From positions 1-21,400 of the IMG/VR virus record IMGVR_UViG_3300009436_000130: a DNA stretch of 21,400 nt; one strand, given 5' to 3'. Source of the DNA: a virus. Of the stretch, positions 1 through 6,225 are shown piece after piece. A program made the translations under genes and the position numbers. The notes beneath the pieces are model-generated. The model was not told the DNA's origin. It made no database searches and worked only from the letters and a program-made list of their open reading frames with translations. Positions within the stretch are counted from its first letter, which is position 1; each line of letters starts with the position of its first letter.

Positions 1-2
1 CT

Positions 3-71
3 TGGATGTATGATGGCGGAACTAAGAAAAAAGATTTGCAAGAATTACTTGATAAGAGAAGGATGCAGTGA
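3..71 (+). CDS. C-terminal end of an unknown gene (partial)
   Basis: The third reading frame is open from the left edge and ends in TGA at 69-71. It gives 22 hydrophilic residues rich in Lys, Asp and Arg. The TGA overlaps the ATG of the holin gene (TGATG), the same coupling seen elsewhere in this genome, so the frame is probably the tail of a real gene in the same operon. Too little is visible to identify a product. Confidence 0.55.
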   Translation, partial: WMYDGGTKKKDLQELLDKRRMQ

Positions 72-457
72 TGTTAGGAACTTTATTAGGTCCAATTACC
101 AATATAGTCGGCGGTCTTGTTCAGGGGAAAATGGAACAAAAAGCGGCTGAAACTAAAATGAAAGTTGCAAAAGCAGATGCACAAGCCAAAATAATGTTGT
201 CACAAGCTACAAGTGAAGCTGATTGGGAAAAGGTTATGGCTGAAGGGTCACGAGATAGCTGGAAAGATGAATGGTTAACTGTTTTATTTTCTGTGCCATT
301 AATATTAGCTTTCTTTGGTGATTGGGGTCGAGTAATCGTTGCTCAAGGTTTTGCGGCTTTAGACGTTATGCCAAGCTGGTATCAATACACTTTAGGGGTA
401 ATAGTAAGTGCAAGCTTTGGTGTTAGGTCTGCTACTAAATTTTTCGGAAAAAAATAA
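71..457 (+). CDS. Holin, three-TM gene-transfer-agent type
   Basis: A 128-residue protein likely to permeabilise the inner membrane and release or activate the endolysin encoded next. The N-terminus is Gly-rich and mildly hydrophobic (about residues 1-18). A charged Lys/Ala helix with a KMEQKAAETK-like pattern follows. The C-terminal half carries a clear membrane segment (WLTVLFSVPLILAFF) and a second hydrophobic stretch (YTLGVIVSASFGV) before a basic FFGKK end. This layout is that of the GTA_holin_3TM family, known from Rhodobacter-type gene transfer agents and related phages. The ATG at 71 is preferred over an in-frame GTG at 68 because it overlaps the preceding stop and has AAGG 8 nt upstream. 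Position directly before an endolysin supports the call. Family assignment is from pattern recognition. Confidence 0.8.
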   Translation: MLGTLLGPITNIVGGLVQGKMEQKAAETKMKVAKADAQAKIMLSQATSEADWEKVMAEGSRDSWKDEWLTVLFSVPLILAFFGDWGRVIVAQGFAALDVMPSWYQYTLGVIVSASFGVRSATKFFGKK

Positions 458-477
458 TTTTTTTATAGGTGTAAGAA

Positions 478-1299
478 ATGAAGGTTACTGAAGGACAAGT
501 AAAAGAATTGCTACATGGTAATTCTGATTGGATGCAATGGGTAGAGCCAATGCAAAAGCTTTTACCCGAATATGAAATAAATACTCCAGCACGAATTGCT
601 GGCTTCATTGCTCAATGTGGACATGAAAGTTTAAATTTTAAAGTTTTAGAAGAAAATTTGAATTATTCTGCCAAAGGATTGAACGCAATCTTTCCGAAAT
701 ACTTTAAAAACGCTGGCAGAGACGCAGAAACGTACCATAGAAAGCCTCAAGACATAGCAAACGTAGTTTATGCTAATAGGATGTCTAACGGAGACACAGA
801 GTCAAATGATGGCTGGAAATTTCGAGGTCGAGGTGTAATTCAATTAACAGGCCGTTCAAATGTCACAAGATTTGGTGATGATATTGGAAAGCGTGTTGAT
901 GAAACTATAGAATATTTAGAAACAAAAATGGGTGCTTTGCATAGTGCTTGTTGGTATTGGGACAGTAGAAATATAAATCGTTCAGCAGATGATGGTGATA
1001 TTGTTGTTATGACCAAACTTGTAAATGGTGGAACAATAGGTCTTGAAGACAGAAAACACCATTATGCTAGAGCTATAGAAATATTAGATGGCACATATGT
1101 TCCAAAGCCTAGTCCAATTCTTTTAAAAGTTGGAAGTACAGGCGACAATGTAAAAGCTGTTCAAGAGGCTTTAGGTCTTGACGCAGATGGGCATTTTGGA
1201 AAAGTAACAAGATCAAAGGTTATGGAATGGCAAGAGGCACATGATATGACTGTTGATGGTATAGTTGGTAAGAAAACATATAAAAAATTAGTTGGTTAA
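478..1299 (+). CDS. Endolysin: GH19 chitinase-like lysozyme with peptidoglycan-binding domain
   Basis: A 273-residue cell-wall hydrolase. Residues about 1-200 form a glycoside hydrolase family 19 catalytic domain. The QCGHES motif (Glu50) carries the probable general acid, and LEENLNYSA follows with Glu59 as likely second acidic residue. The family hallmark KFRGRGVIQLTGR lies near residues 114-126. Residues about 214-272 are a PG_binding_1 domain (KVGSTGDNVKAVQEAL, then DGIVGKKTYKKL). Phage GH19 enzymes cleave the glycan backbone of peptidoglycan rather than chitin. No signal peptide is seen, so export would depend on the upstream holin. The gene starts 20 nt after the holin, with a weak GGTGTAAG ribosome-binding region. 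All key residues are present and length is normal. Confidence 0.93.
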   Translation: MKVTEGQVKELLHGNSDWMQWVEPMQKLLPEYEINTPARIAGFIAQCGHESLNFKVLEENLNYSAKGLNAIFPKYFKNAGRDAETYHRKPQDIANVVYANRMSNGDTESNDGWKFRGRGVIQLTGRSNVTRFGDDIGKRVDETIEYLETKMGALHSACWYWDSRNINRSADDGDIVVMTKLVNGGTIGLEDRKHHYARAIEILDGTYVPKPSPILLKVGSTGDNVKAVQEALGLDADGHFGKVTRSKVMEWQEAHDMTVDGIVGKKTYKKLVG

Positions 1300-1301
1300 T
1301 A

Positions 1302-1532
1302 ATGAAAACTATTTTAGGTCATGAAGGCAAGCTGTCCCAAAAACAAATAACAAGATTAGGTGGATTAATTGCTTTGGTTTGTGGAAGAATTCCATATGAA
1401 CATATTATAACTGATTTGAATAGTAATAACTTCTTGACAGAAAATAAAGAATTGACACCTGATGGAAAGTTAGAATTAAGAAGATTGACTGCTATGGCAG
1501 GGTTAAGGCCAGAACAATTTACTGAAAAATAA
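1302..1532 (+). CDS. Small conserved-looking protein of unknown function, lysis operon
   Basis: A 76-residue soluble protein whose ATG lies 2 nt after the endolysin stop, so it is almost certainly co-translated with the lysis genes. It has an amphipathic N-terminal half (LSQKQITRLGGLIALVCG) and a charged C-terminal half with LRRLTAMAGLRPEQF. No membrane segment long enough for a spanin or holin and no lipobox is visible, so it does not look like Rz or Rz1. I do not recognise a family. It is the last plus-strand gene before the convergent minus-strand early block. Confidence 0.75.
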   Translation: MKTILGHEGKLSQKQITRLGGLIALVCGRIPYEHIITDLNSNNFLTENKELTPDGKLELRRLTAMAGLRPEQFTEK

Positions 1533-1565
1533 GTCTTTGATATTGTTTTTTATATAATTTTATGA

Positions 1566-1680
1566 TTAAAAGTTTTGGTGGGTGGAAAATTCAAAAATAT
1601 TATTTTAAATCGGGCGATATAAAATTTATATGAACTGTTGCTACCAAATGCGCTAACATTATAACAACACCACCCACACG
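1566..1680 (-). other. Possible cloverleaf-like RNA fold at the 3' end of the leftward transcript
   Basis: On the minus strand this gap can fold with an 8-bp closing stem, GTGGGTGG (1677-1670) with CCACCCAC (1585-1578). Three internal hairpins fit inside it: a stem around GCATTTGGTA, which looks like a tRNA D-loop; an ATATAA/TTATAT hairpin; and AAAAT/ATTTT. The 3' strand reads CCACCCACCA, so an ACCA follows the stem. It does not fit a canonical tRNA: about 12 extra bases lie before the D-like arm, and there is no TTCRA T-loop. It could equally be chance pairing in AT-rich DNA. No strong Rho-independent terminator is seen in the gap. Confidence 0.3.
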
Positions 1681-1681
1681 A

Positions 1682-2029
1682 TTAATCATTTAATATTTGA
1701 TCTGCAGTTCTTGGTAATCTTGCATATCTAATTATGTTATTCACAGAAGTTTCTTTTAAGTCTAATATTAATGATATTGTTTTTGCATCAAATTTTTTAT
1801 GCATCAAATCATTAATTTTTTTACCATTTTCACTTAATTTAACTTTTTGTTTTATTCTGCCTCCTAAATTATCATGTGTTTGTGAAGTTTTACCATATGC
1901 ATAAATACTTTCATTTAATTTTTTTTCACCAGCAGTTCCTTTTGCTGAAAGTTTCATTAACATTCCAAGTTCAACTTCTGTAGCTTTTCGCCCATTTTTT
2001 TCAATGAATTCCTTTAAAATGTTTCTCAT
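1682..2029 (-). CDS. Small protein with a possible C-terminal helix-turn-helix
   Basis: A 115-residue basic protein, the last gene of the leftward block. The N-terminal half is rich in Lys and Glu (FIEKNGRKATEVELGMLMKL). Residues about 70-108 (INDLMHKKFDAKTISLILDL then SVNNIIRYARLPRT) have the spacing of a helix-turn-helix of the homeodomain-like or resolvase type: a small helix, a turn, then a recognition-like helix. This suggests DNA binding but no family is recognised. Its ATG overlaps the previous stop as ATGA at 2026-2029, indicating translational coupling. Confidence 0.7.
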   Translation of the reverse strand: MRNILKEFIEKNGRKATEVELGMLMKLSAKGTAGEKKLNESIYAYGKTSQTHDNLGGRIKQKVKLSENGKKINDLMHKKFDAKTISLILDLKETSVNNIIRYARLPRTADQILND

Positions 2030-2217
2030 TCAAAAAATCCTTTTTTATGTTGCATGATTTTAAATTCTTTTAATTTTTGCTTAGCATCAAAATAGTTTTG
2101 TTTTGCATTTTTTCCAGAATTTTTATCACACCATAAATCTAATGTTTTTTCACAATCAGCTCTTAATATTTTTAAATAAGCTAAATCTTCTGGTTTCATG
2201 CGTTTATTGTTTAACAT
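2026..2217 (-). CDS. Small charged protein, unknown
   Basis: A 63-residue, Lys-rich, probably all-helical protein (YLKILRADCEKTLDLW, then AKQNYFDAKQKLKEF). It overlaps the upstream HTH gene by 14 nt and the downstream gene by 4 nt. No clear Shine-Dalgarno lies before either Met1 or the alternative Met7 (start at 2199), so the exact start is uncertain and translation probably depends on coupling. No recognisable domain. Confidence 0.6.
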   Translation of the reverse strand: MLNNKRMKPEDLAYLKILRADCEKTLDLWCDKNSGKNAKQNYFDAKQKLKEFKIMQHKKGFFE

Positions 2218-2389
2218 TGATGATTGCCGTTTCTATTTTGTGTTGAACCAACAATCCATTTAATCGTTGTCGACTAATACCTATAGCTTTTGCTGTTTCA
2301 ACTTTGCTTTTGTTTTTTTGCAATTGTTCTTTTATTAATTTTATTTGAGCGTTTTTGTGATTTTTATTTAATTTTTCCCAGAGTGTCAT
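2204..2389 (-). CDS. Fis-type helix-turn-helix small protein
   Basis: A 61-residue protein. Residues about 18-52 (IKEQLQKNKSKVETAKAIGI followed by SRQRLNGLLVQHKI) match the Fis-like HTH_8 pattern: a helix, an A-x-x-x-G-I-S turn, then the S-R-Q-R-L recognition helix and a final hydrophobic turn. This is the short DNA-binding module found at the C-terminus of NtrC activators and as free-standing small phage proteins. It may act as a local regulator or DNA-bending protein. Its ATG overlaps the upstream stop by 4 nt (2386-2389), so it is co-translated with the 118-residue gene. The HTH call is moderately firm; role is inference. Confidence 0.75.
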   Translation of the reverse strand: MTLWEKLNKNHKNAQIKLIKEQLQKNKSKVETAKAIGISRQRLNGLLVQHKIETAIINVKQ

Positions 2390-2742
2390 AAACCAAAAAT
2401 CCTTTCTAATTTTTTTACTGTGAATAATCCATTATATTTGGGATGGCGTGCCATAAATAATCTGGCATATAGCGATATAAAGTCATTGTTTATTTTATAT
2501 TCAGCTTCATTATCAAAAATTTCAATTTGAACCTCCCAGCGCATACGATTGGCAATCAACCAAGCAGAAGCCTTTTTCTTTTTAGCGGCAACTTCTTTAG
2601 CAAAGTCTTCAAACAGTGAATAAACGTGTGGGTCTACCCTTCTGTGGTATAAAAACCTAGATGCTAAACAATTTTTATCCATAGGGTCACGCGCTTCTTT
2701 TAAAAAGTTTACAAATTCATTTTCATCATTAAATTTACTCAT
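2386..2742 (-). CDS. Conserved phage protein, unknown function
   Basis: A 118-residue protein with the recurring phage pattern SAWLIANRMRWEVQ, then KINNDFISLYARLFMARHP, then a C-terminal hydrophobic helix. I recognise this as a widespread hypothetical family in tailed-phage early regions, but its function is not known. The start is placed at the second Met (2742) because GGAGG at 2753-2749 sits 6 nt upstream; the first Met (2748) would be directly against it. It overlaps the upstream coiled-coil gene by 8 nt. Confidence 0.75.
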   Translation of the reverse strand: MSKFNDENEFVNFLKEARDPMDKNCLASRFLYHRRVDPHVYSLFEDFAKEVAAKKKKASAWLIANRMRWEVQIEIFDNEAEYKINNDFISLYARLFMARHPKYNGLFTVKKLERIFGL

Positions 2743-2917
2743 TTCCATCCTCCATTAATTTTTCTAATTTATTTAATTCATCTTTAATCCAAAAAATCCT
2801 ATCTTGTTGAACCTCCTCCTTTTCATATAGTTTTTGTTTTTCAATTTGGATATTAGCCAATTTTGATTTGGCATCTGTAAGTGAAGCTTCCATTGCGGTA
2901 TGCATTTTACCTATCAT
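2735..2917 (-). CDS. Small coiled-coil protein
   Basis: A 60-residue, highly charged protein predicted to be one long coiled coil (residues about 10-58: ASLTDAKSKLANIQIEKQKL, then EEVQQDRIFWIKDELNKLEK). Alternative starts at Met5 or Met9 cannot be excluded. Its ATG overlaps the upstream stop by 4 nt (2914-2917). Function unknown; such small coiled coils often act by binding another phage protein, which is inference only. Confidence 0.65.
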   Translation of the reverse strand: MIGKMHTAMEASLTDAKSKLANIQIEKQKLYEKEEVQQDRIFWIKDELNKLEKLMEDGNE

Positions 2918-3156
2918 GTGTGGTTCTCCTGTACTGTTTCTTCAAAATATTCTTGAAATTCTACCATCAGTGCGTTTTTAAGCCTGTTTGAGATGGGTTT
3001 GCGGCTTTCAGTGTTAAATATATCACCAAAGTCAATATCAACCTCTGGTGGGCTAAATTGAGTGCCACGATCAATTGCAATATTGTATTCTACAGAGACT
3101 TCAAATGTGAAGCCCCTGTATTCCAATTCCAATGTATGTTCATTTGAATAATACAT
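2914..3156 (-). CDS. Small acidic beta-rich protein, unknown
   Basis: An 80-residue protein starting MYYSNEHTLELEYRGF. The upstream in-frame extension to 3255 is rejected because it is the wrong frame of another gene (3140-3304), and because GGAAAG lies just before the ATG at 3156. The first half alternates as beta strands (ELEYRGFTFEVSVEYNIAI). A PPEVDIDFGDIF segment and a C-terminal helix follow. It overlaps the preceding gene by 17 nt. No family recognised. Confidence 0.72.
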   Translation of the reverse strand: MYYSNEHTLELEYRGFTFEVSVEYNIAIDRGTQFSPPEVDIDFGDIFNTESRKPISNRLKNALMVEFQEYFEETVQENHT

Positions 3157-3304
3157 TATTTCTTTTCCAAACTTTATAAGCTTCAATAGTTTTTTGATTT
3201 TGAGCAAGTGGAGCTTCATCAACAAAAGCGATGAATTTATCCCATTCCATACCAAGCCATTTGCATTGGTTTTTTAATATGGTTGTTGCGCTTTTGATTT
3301 GCAT
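3140..3304 (-). CDS. Small protein of 54 residues, unknown
   Basis: A short reading frame that begins at an ATG sharing a base with the stop of the upstream gene (TAATG at 3306-3302) and ends in TGA at 3142-3140. The product has an ordinary soluble composition: N-terminal ATTILKNQCKWLGMEW, a middle DKFIAFVDEAPLAQNQ, and a C-terminal helix ending VWKRNNVLFK. It fills exactly the gap between two other genes, which supports it being real. Function unknown. Confidence 0.75.
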   Translation of the reverse strand: MQIKSATTILKNQCKWLGMEWDKFIAFVDEAPLAQNQKTIEAYKVWKRNNVLFK

Positions 3305-3525
3305 TATATTTCCCTCCCTAACTGGATGCGCATTCCAACGCGCTCTTCAGCCCATCTTTTAGCTTCATTAAATGTATCAAAGCCAAGTTTTACTGGAAAA
3401 GTAACAGCGTGGTCACCTTTTGGCATGTGCAATTCATAGTAATCATCTTCAAATTTTGTAATTGAACATGGTTTAATTGAATTTGTAGCGAAGTGAGTTT
3501 CATCAGTGAATTTAAAAGTCATCAT
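3304..3525 (-). CDS. Small protein with FDT-A-W-ERV C-terminal motif, operator-controlled
   Basis: A 73-residue protein, first of a separate leftward transcription unit. GGAG lies 7 nt upstream of the ATG at 3525, and the 19-bp palindromic operator (3574-3592) lies 48 nt upstream. The N-terminal part looks like beta strands (FEDDYYELHMPKGDHAVTF). The C-terminal helix reads FDTFNEAKRWAEERV. The same pattern, FDT-x3-A-x2-W-x2-ERV, ends the product of 18212-18592, and both genes have nearly identical operators. Function unknown. Confidence 0.75.
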   Translation of the reverse strand: MMTFKFTDETHFATNSIKPCSITKFEDDYYELHMPKGDHAVTFPVKLGFDTFNEAKRWAEERVGMRIQLGREI

Positions 3526-3573
3526 TTTTTTTCTCCATTGTTAATATAATCACTTTATCAAACCACCATGCAG

Positions 3574-3592
3574 TGTAAAGTATTATTTTACA
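3574..3592 (-). promoter_or_regulatory. Palindromic operator, copy 1 (TGTAAAGTATTATTTTACA)
   Basis: A 19-bp imperfect palindrome upstream of the 73-residue gene. On the minus strand its distal arm ends in TTTACA, usable as a -35 hexamer, but no convincing -10 lies 16-18 bp further on. The 24 bp beginning at 3574 are identical to the copies at 18160 and 18644. A second half-site-like GTGTAAAAAGT follows at 3598-3608. Confidence 0.75.
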
Positions 3593-3611
3593 AATAAGTG
3601 TAAAAAGTTAT

Positions 3612-3639
3612 GGGAAATGCATTTTTTTCTGCATTTCCC
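3612..3639 (-). terminator. Hairpin downstream of the DUF932 gene, probable terminator
   Basis: A perfect 10-bp inverted repeat, GGGAAATGCA (3612-3621) and TGCATTTCCC (3630-3639), with an 8-nt T-rich loop. It starts 12 nt beyond the leftward stop at 3651. The minus-strand tail reads ATAACTTTTTAC, so the U-run is displaced and termination may be partial. It separates DUF932 from the next operator-controlled gene. Confidence 0.55.
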
Positions 3640-3650
3640 TGATGATTTTA

Positions 3651-4490
3651 TTAAATTTCTGCCCATTCGCGGGTATTCATAGCTTTGGCTATCAATCCTT
3701 CACGATTTCGAGTTACTGATTGTGGTGTACTTGATTTGCTATCAGTATGTGTTGCCCAATGTGTAAGGCAATTATATAAAGCCCATTTGTTTTTACCCAA
3801 ATCATTGAATTCATTTCCAAGTTGTTTCATCAAAATTTCTAATTGTTTTGAATTAAATTTTTCTTCTGATGTTTTTGAATTTCTTTTTGTAACATTGTTT
3901 TTGAAAAAAGTTTCTGCTTGGTTAAGTTTTACAGGAGTTTTCATATATTCATTCCACAAAGTTTTTTGATTATGAAAAGTTTCCAAACCACTAATTATTT
4001 TTTGTGCTGAGCTTTCAGTACTTACTTGTGAAGTATGACGCATCCAAACTTTGGATATAGCATCTGGTGTAGTACAACCATTTAAACACCACAAACGCAA
4101 TGCATCAGCAGATGTTTGATATGCCCATGAACCATCATAACTGTTATAGCCACGAACTCTATATTTTACATAATCACCTTTTGATGGTTCTGTAACAATA
4201 TCATTAAATAAAACATCAATTTGTAATTTACGACCCCCGTCCAATGCAATCACTTCAAAATTAAAATCATTTGATACATTTGCATTTTTAATGCTGTCAT
4301 ATGTTGAATTAACAACATCATCATGAGAAAGAACATGATAACTATTTCTATGAACATGTAAAACTGTTCCAGTATCAGCACGAACTAAACTCTTCCACCC
4401 TTCAATTGGCTCACTCATACCTTGCGGTACAATAGGCATTTCATTAACTTCAAAATTCCATTGGTTTTCATTTTCTTTAAAATCTAACAT
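3651..4490 (-). CDS. DUF932 family phage/plasmid protein
   Basis: A 279-residue soluble protein matching the DUF932 (phage/plasmid-like TIGR03299) family. Seen are an N-terminal segment with VLHVHRNSYHVLSHDDVVNS, a middle VKYRVRGYNSYDGSWAYQTS, then LRLWCLNGCT, and a C-terminal WALYNCLTHWATHT region. Members are common beside recombination and replication genes on phages and plasmids; the biochemical role is not established. The start is set at 4490 (MLDFKENE) because GGAG at 4500-4497 is 6 nt upstream; the longer start at 4502 lacks a site. It is divergent from RusA across an 82-96 bp gap containing operator copy 2, and is followed by a hairpin. Confidence 0.87.
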   Translation of the reverse strand: MLDFKENENQWNFEVNEMPIVPQGMSEPIEGWKSLVRADTGTVLHVHRNSYHVLSHDDVVNSTYDSIKNANVSNDFNFEVIALDGGRKLQIDVLFNDIVTEPSKGDYVKYRVRGYNSYDGSWAYQTSADALRLWCLNGCTTPDAISKVWMRHTSQVSTESSAQKIISGLETFHNQKTLWNEYMKTPVKLNQAETFFKNNVTKRNSKTSEEKFNSKQLEILMKQLGNEFNDLGKNKWALYNCLTHWATHTDSKSSTPQSVTRNREGLIAKAMNTREWAEI

Positions 4491-4543
4491 TTTTATCTCC
4501 ATTTGATTAATGTGTATTTACTTACTAACATAGCCAAATCTAG

Positions 4544-4562
4544 TGTAAAGTAAAAATTTACA
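4544..4562 (-). promoter_or_regulatory. Palindromic operator, copy 2 (TGTAAAGTAAAAATTTACA)
   Basis: A 19-bp inverted repeat of the same family as the other four, in the divergent gap between DUF932 and RusA, 54 bp from the DUF932 start and 24 bp from the RusA start. It may act on both genes. On the minus strand TTTACA is positioned as a -35 element; the matching -10 is weak (AGTAAG at 17 bp). Confidence 0.7.
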
Positions 4563-4586
4563 TATATATAAAAAAAGGCAGTAAAA

Positions 4587-5021
4587 ATGGCAATTCAAAC
4601 ATGTATATTTAAAGTTGAAGGTCAACCAATTGGCAAATCAAGACCTAGGTTTTCAACAAAAACTGGAAAAGCATATACACCTAGCAAAACTCGTGATTAT
4701 GAAAAAAAAGTAAAACAATCTGCTTGGGTTGCTATGAGCAAATTAAAATTAAAACCTTCAACATCTAGATGTAGTGTTATTATTACTTGTTCAATGGAAA
4801 TACCAAAATCATATAGTAAACAAAAAAGAGTATTTTGTGAAGCTGGTGTTATTATACCGCCAAGACCTGATATTGATAATTTAATAAAATCGGCATTAGA
4901 CGGAGCAAATGAAATTGTTTATTTGGATGATAAACAAGTATGGCACGTTTCAGCTTTTAAAAAATATACTGAACATGATGAAAGGCCAAGTATGCTTGTT
5001 AAAGTTCAATGGGAAGATTAA
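4587..5021 (+). CDS. rusA: RusA-family Holliday junction resolvase
   Basis: A 144-residue homodimeric endonuclease that resolves four-way DNA junctions formed during recombination and replication, generating packageable linear DNA. The N-terminus has the family GQPIGKSRPRF strand. The catalytic core is RPDIDNLIKSALDGANEIVYLDDKQV, with Asp95 and Asp97 and the later Asp114/Asp115 pair as metal ligands. Length is typical. A start at 4587 follows AAAAAGG with a 9-nt gap. It is the only plus-strand gene inside the leftward block. It is divergent from DUF932, and its TAA (5019-5021) overlaps the opposing stop of the HNH gene (5018-5020). It joins ERF and SSB as a recombination set. Confidence 0.93.
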   Translation: MAIQTCIFKVEGQPIGKSRPRFSTKTGKAYTPSKTRDYEKKVKQSAWVAMSKLKLKPSTSRCSVIITCSMEIPKSYSKQKRVFCEAGVIIPPRPDIDNLIKSALDGANEIVYLDDKQVWHVSAFKKYTEHDERPSMLVKVQWED

Positions 5022-5320
5022 TAAGTGTCTGAATATGTATAATCAGCTCCATACTTTTCTCTCCAAGCTGTTTTGTCTTTGTGTATTGCTAATTTTGAAG
5101 TATCCCAAAGACCTTGGTGATGTCCTTCACATAACGGAATTGCATCTAAATCAGATGTTTTGCCACCGCTAAACCTGTCATGAAAAACATGATGTGCTGT
5201 TGTTGGTGAAATTTGTGGCTCATGAAATGTTTGGCAAATTATACAATTGCGTTGTCTAATTTCATTTAAAAAATTTTTATTTTTTATTGGCTTTGGTTTT
5301 TTAAAATTTGATTTAATCAC
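5018..5320 (-). CDS. HNH endonuclease, Ref/DUF968-like
   Basis: A 100-residue zinc-dependent HNH-type nuclease. A Cys pair (CIICQTF) opens the fold, followed by TTAHHVFHDRFSGGKTSDL, IPLCEGHHQG, and AIHKDKTAWREKYG. This order of Cys-x2-Cys, His-His, a G-G-K-x-S-D loop, LC-x2-HH and a C-terminal helix is that of the P1 Ref / DUF968 group, which includes a RecA-dependent nuclease. A role in phage recombination fits its place among ERF, SSB and RusA. The start is a GTG at 5320 overlapping the upstream stop; no Met is available before the first Cys. Specific subfamily is uncertain. Confidence 0.82.
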   Translation of the reverse strand: MIKSNFKKPKPIKNKNFLNEIRQRNCIICQTFHEPQISPTTAHHVFHDRFSGGKTSDLDAIPLCEGHHQGLWDTSKLAIHKDKTAWREKYGADYTYSDTY

Positions 5321-5537
5321 TTAAAAACAATCCAATTGGCCTTAATTTTGGCGTTAAATAAATAGAAGATGTTTTGTTAGTTTCAATACATTGCGCCATA
5401 CTATCCATATTTTCATATGGTTTATATACAGATGGCAAAGCGTTTCCACATTCGTATGCGTTTCTATATAAAGTTTTCTTTTCTATTTCTACGCCACCAA
5501 CTACATATGTTAAAACTAAGAATGTATAAAAACTCAT
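5313..5537 (-). CDS. Small protein with hydrophobic N-terminus, possibly exported
   Basis: A 74-residue protein beginning with a hydrophobic run (FYTFLVLTYVVGGV, residues 3-16). It is followed by a polar body with two Cys spaced about 20 residues apart (YECGNALP and MAQCIETN). The N-terminus could be a short signal or anchor and the cysteines a disulfide, pointing to a periplasmic or membrane protein; both are inference. It overlaps its upstream and downstream neighbours by 4 and 8 nt. No family recognised. Confidence 0.65.
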   Translation of the reverse strand: MSFYTFLVLTYVVGGVEIEKKTLYRNAYECGNALPSVYKPYENMDSMAQCIETNKTSSIYLTPKLRPIGLFLSD

Positions 5538-5809
5538 TTTCCTGTCCTCATTGACTCTTGTTGTCTTTCATATTCACTTTGTTCAGCTTCGGCAGTTACA
5601 GACCATTCACCATCGTGTACTTGTACAAATCCTGTTGCCGCAATACTTTTTATAAAATCATGGAAAACTAATTGTCGGTCTTGGTGATTTATAATCATTC
5701 CATTTTTATTTGGTCTTCTGTCACATAACTGTCTGGGTTTTGCATAACACTTCGGGCATGGCATTGCTCTTATCATAATTTGTTCATCAGTATATTTAAA
5801 TTCTTTCAT
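5534..5809 (-). CDS. Phage zinc-finger DNA-binding-like protein
   Basis: A 91-residue protein. Residues about 18-45 show CPKCYAKPRQLCDRR and then a His-Gln-Asp-Arg near 42-45, matching the phage zinc-binding pattern C-P-x-C-x-A-x-P-x3-C ... H-x2-R (phage_zn_bind_8 type). The ligands would be Cys18, Cys21, Cys29 and His42, approximately. The C-terminal third is charged and helical. It probably binds nucleic acid, although the partner is unknown. The ATG overlaps the previous stop (ATGA, 5806-5809). Confidence 0.72.
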   Translation of the reverse strand: MKEFKYTDEQIMIRAMPCPKCYAKPRQLCDRRPNKNGMIINHQDRQLVFHDFIKSIAATGFVQVHDGEWSVTAEAEQSEYERQQESMRTGK

Positions 5810-6225
5810 TTTAATAACTCCATTGGGTCAATTTCTAATTTTTCAGACAAAACATTCATGGCATTATCAAAAAATGTGTTAAATTCTTTTTGATTCATTG
5901 CATCAAATGAAATGCTATCAACTACACAAAAAACTCCACCTGTAATTTCATTGATAACGGATTTATAATAACCAGTTAAAAACTTAATATCATGATGTAA
6001 ATGTGTAGATGTTGGCCATTTACCTGTTGTTTCAACAACAGCATTTAATATTGTCCAATAATATTTATGATGTGGGTTTGATCTACTGGAAACAAATTTT
6101 AAATCAAATATTTGGTTTTGTTTGCAACTTTCAATTGCTTCAGCATCATAACGAGTGATGGGGCTTAATACCCCATCACGCAATTCTACTTGTATTTTTG
6201 GTGGTTTAGAATGGGATTTCATCAT
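5806..6225 (-). CDS. DUF1367-like phage protein
   Basis: A 139-residue protein whose spacing matches DUF1367, a family found in lambdoid phages near recombination genes. Seen are SRSNPHHKYYWTILNAVVE, the later LTGYYKSVINEITGGVFCVV, and SISFDAMNQKEFNTFFDNAM. The function of the family is not established. The start ATG-ATG at 6225/6222 lies within the last codons of SSB, giving a 20-nt overlap, so translation is probably coupled to SSB. Its place in a run of ERF, SSB and nuclease genes argues for a DNA-metabolism role. Confidence 0.72.
   Translation of the reverse strand: MMKSHSKPPKIQVELRDGVLSPITRYDAEAIESCKQNQIFDLKFVSSRSNPHHKYYWTILNAVVETTGKWPTSTHLHHDIKFLTGYYKSVINEITGGVFCVVDSISFDAMNQKEFNTFFDNAMNVLSEKLEIDPMELLK

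Noticed and set aside
1566-1680. A functional standard tRNA on the minus strand
   Set aside because: No canonical T-loop, extra bases before the D-like arm and no clear anticodon arm; kept only as a possible tRNA-like fold.
3157-3255. N-terminal extension of the 80-residue gene (frame open to 3255)
   Set aside because: This stretch is read in another frame by the 54-residue gene 3140-3304; the extension has a low-complexity Leu/Lys composition and no ribosome-binding site.
3685-3969. Plus-strand open frame inside the DUF932 gene
   Set aside because: Antisense shadow of a clear family protein, Phe/Ser/Leu-rich as expected for the complement of AT-rich coding DNA.
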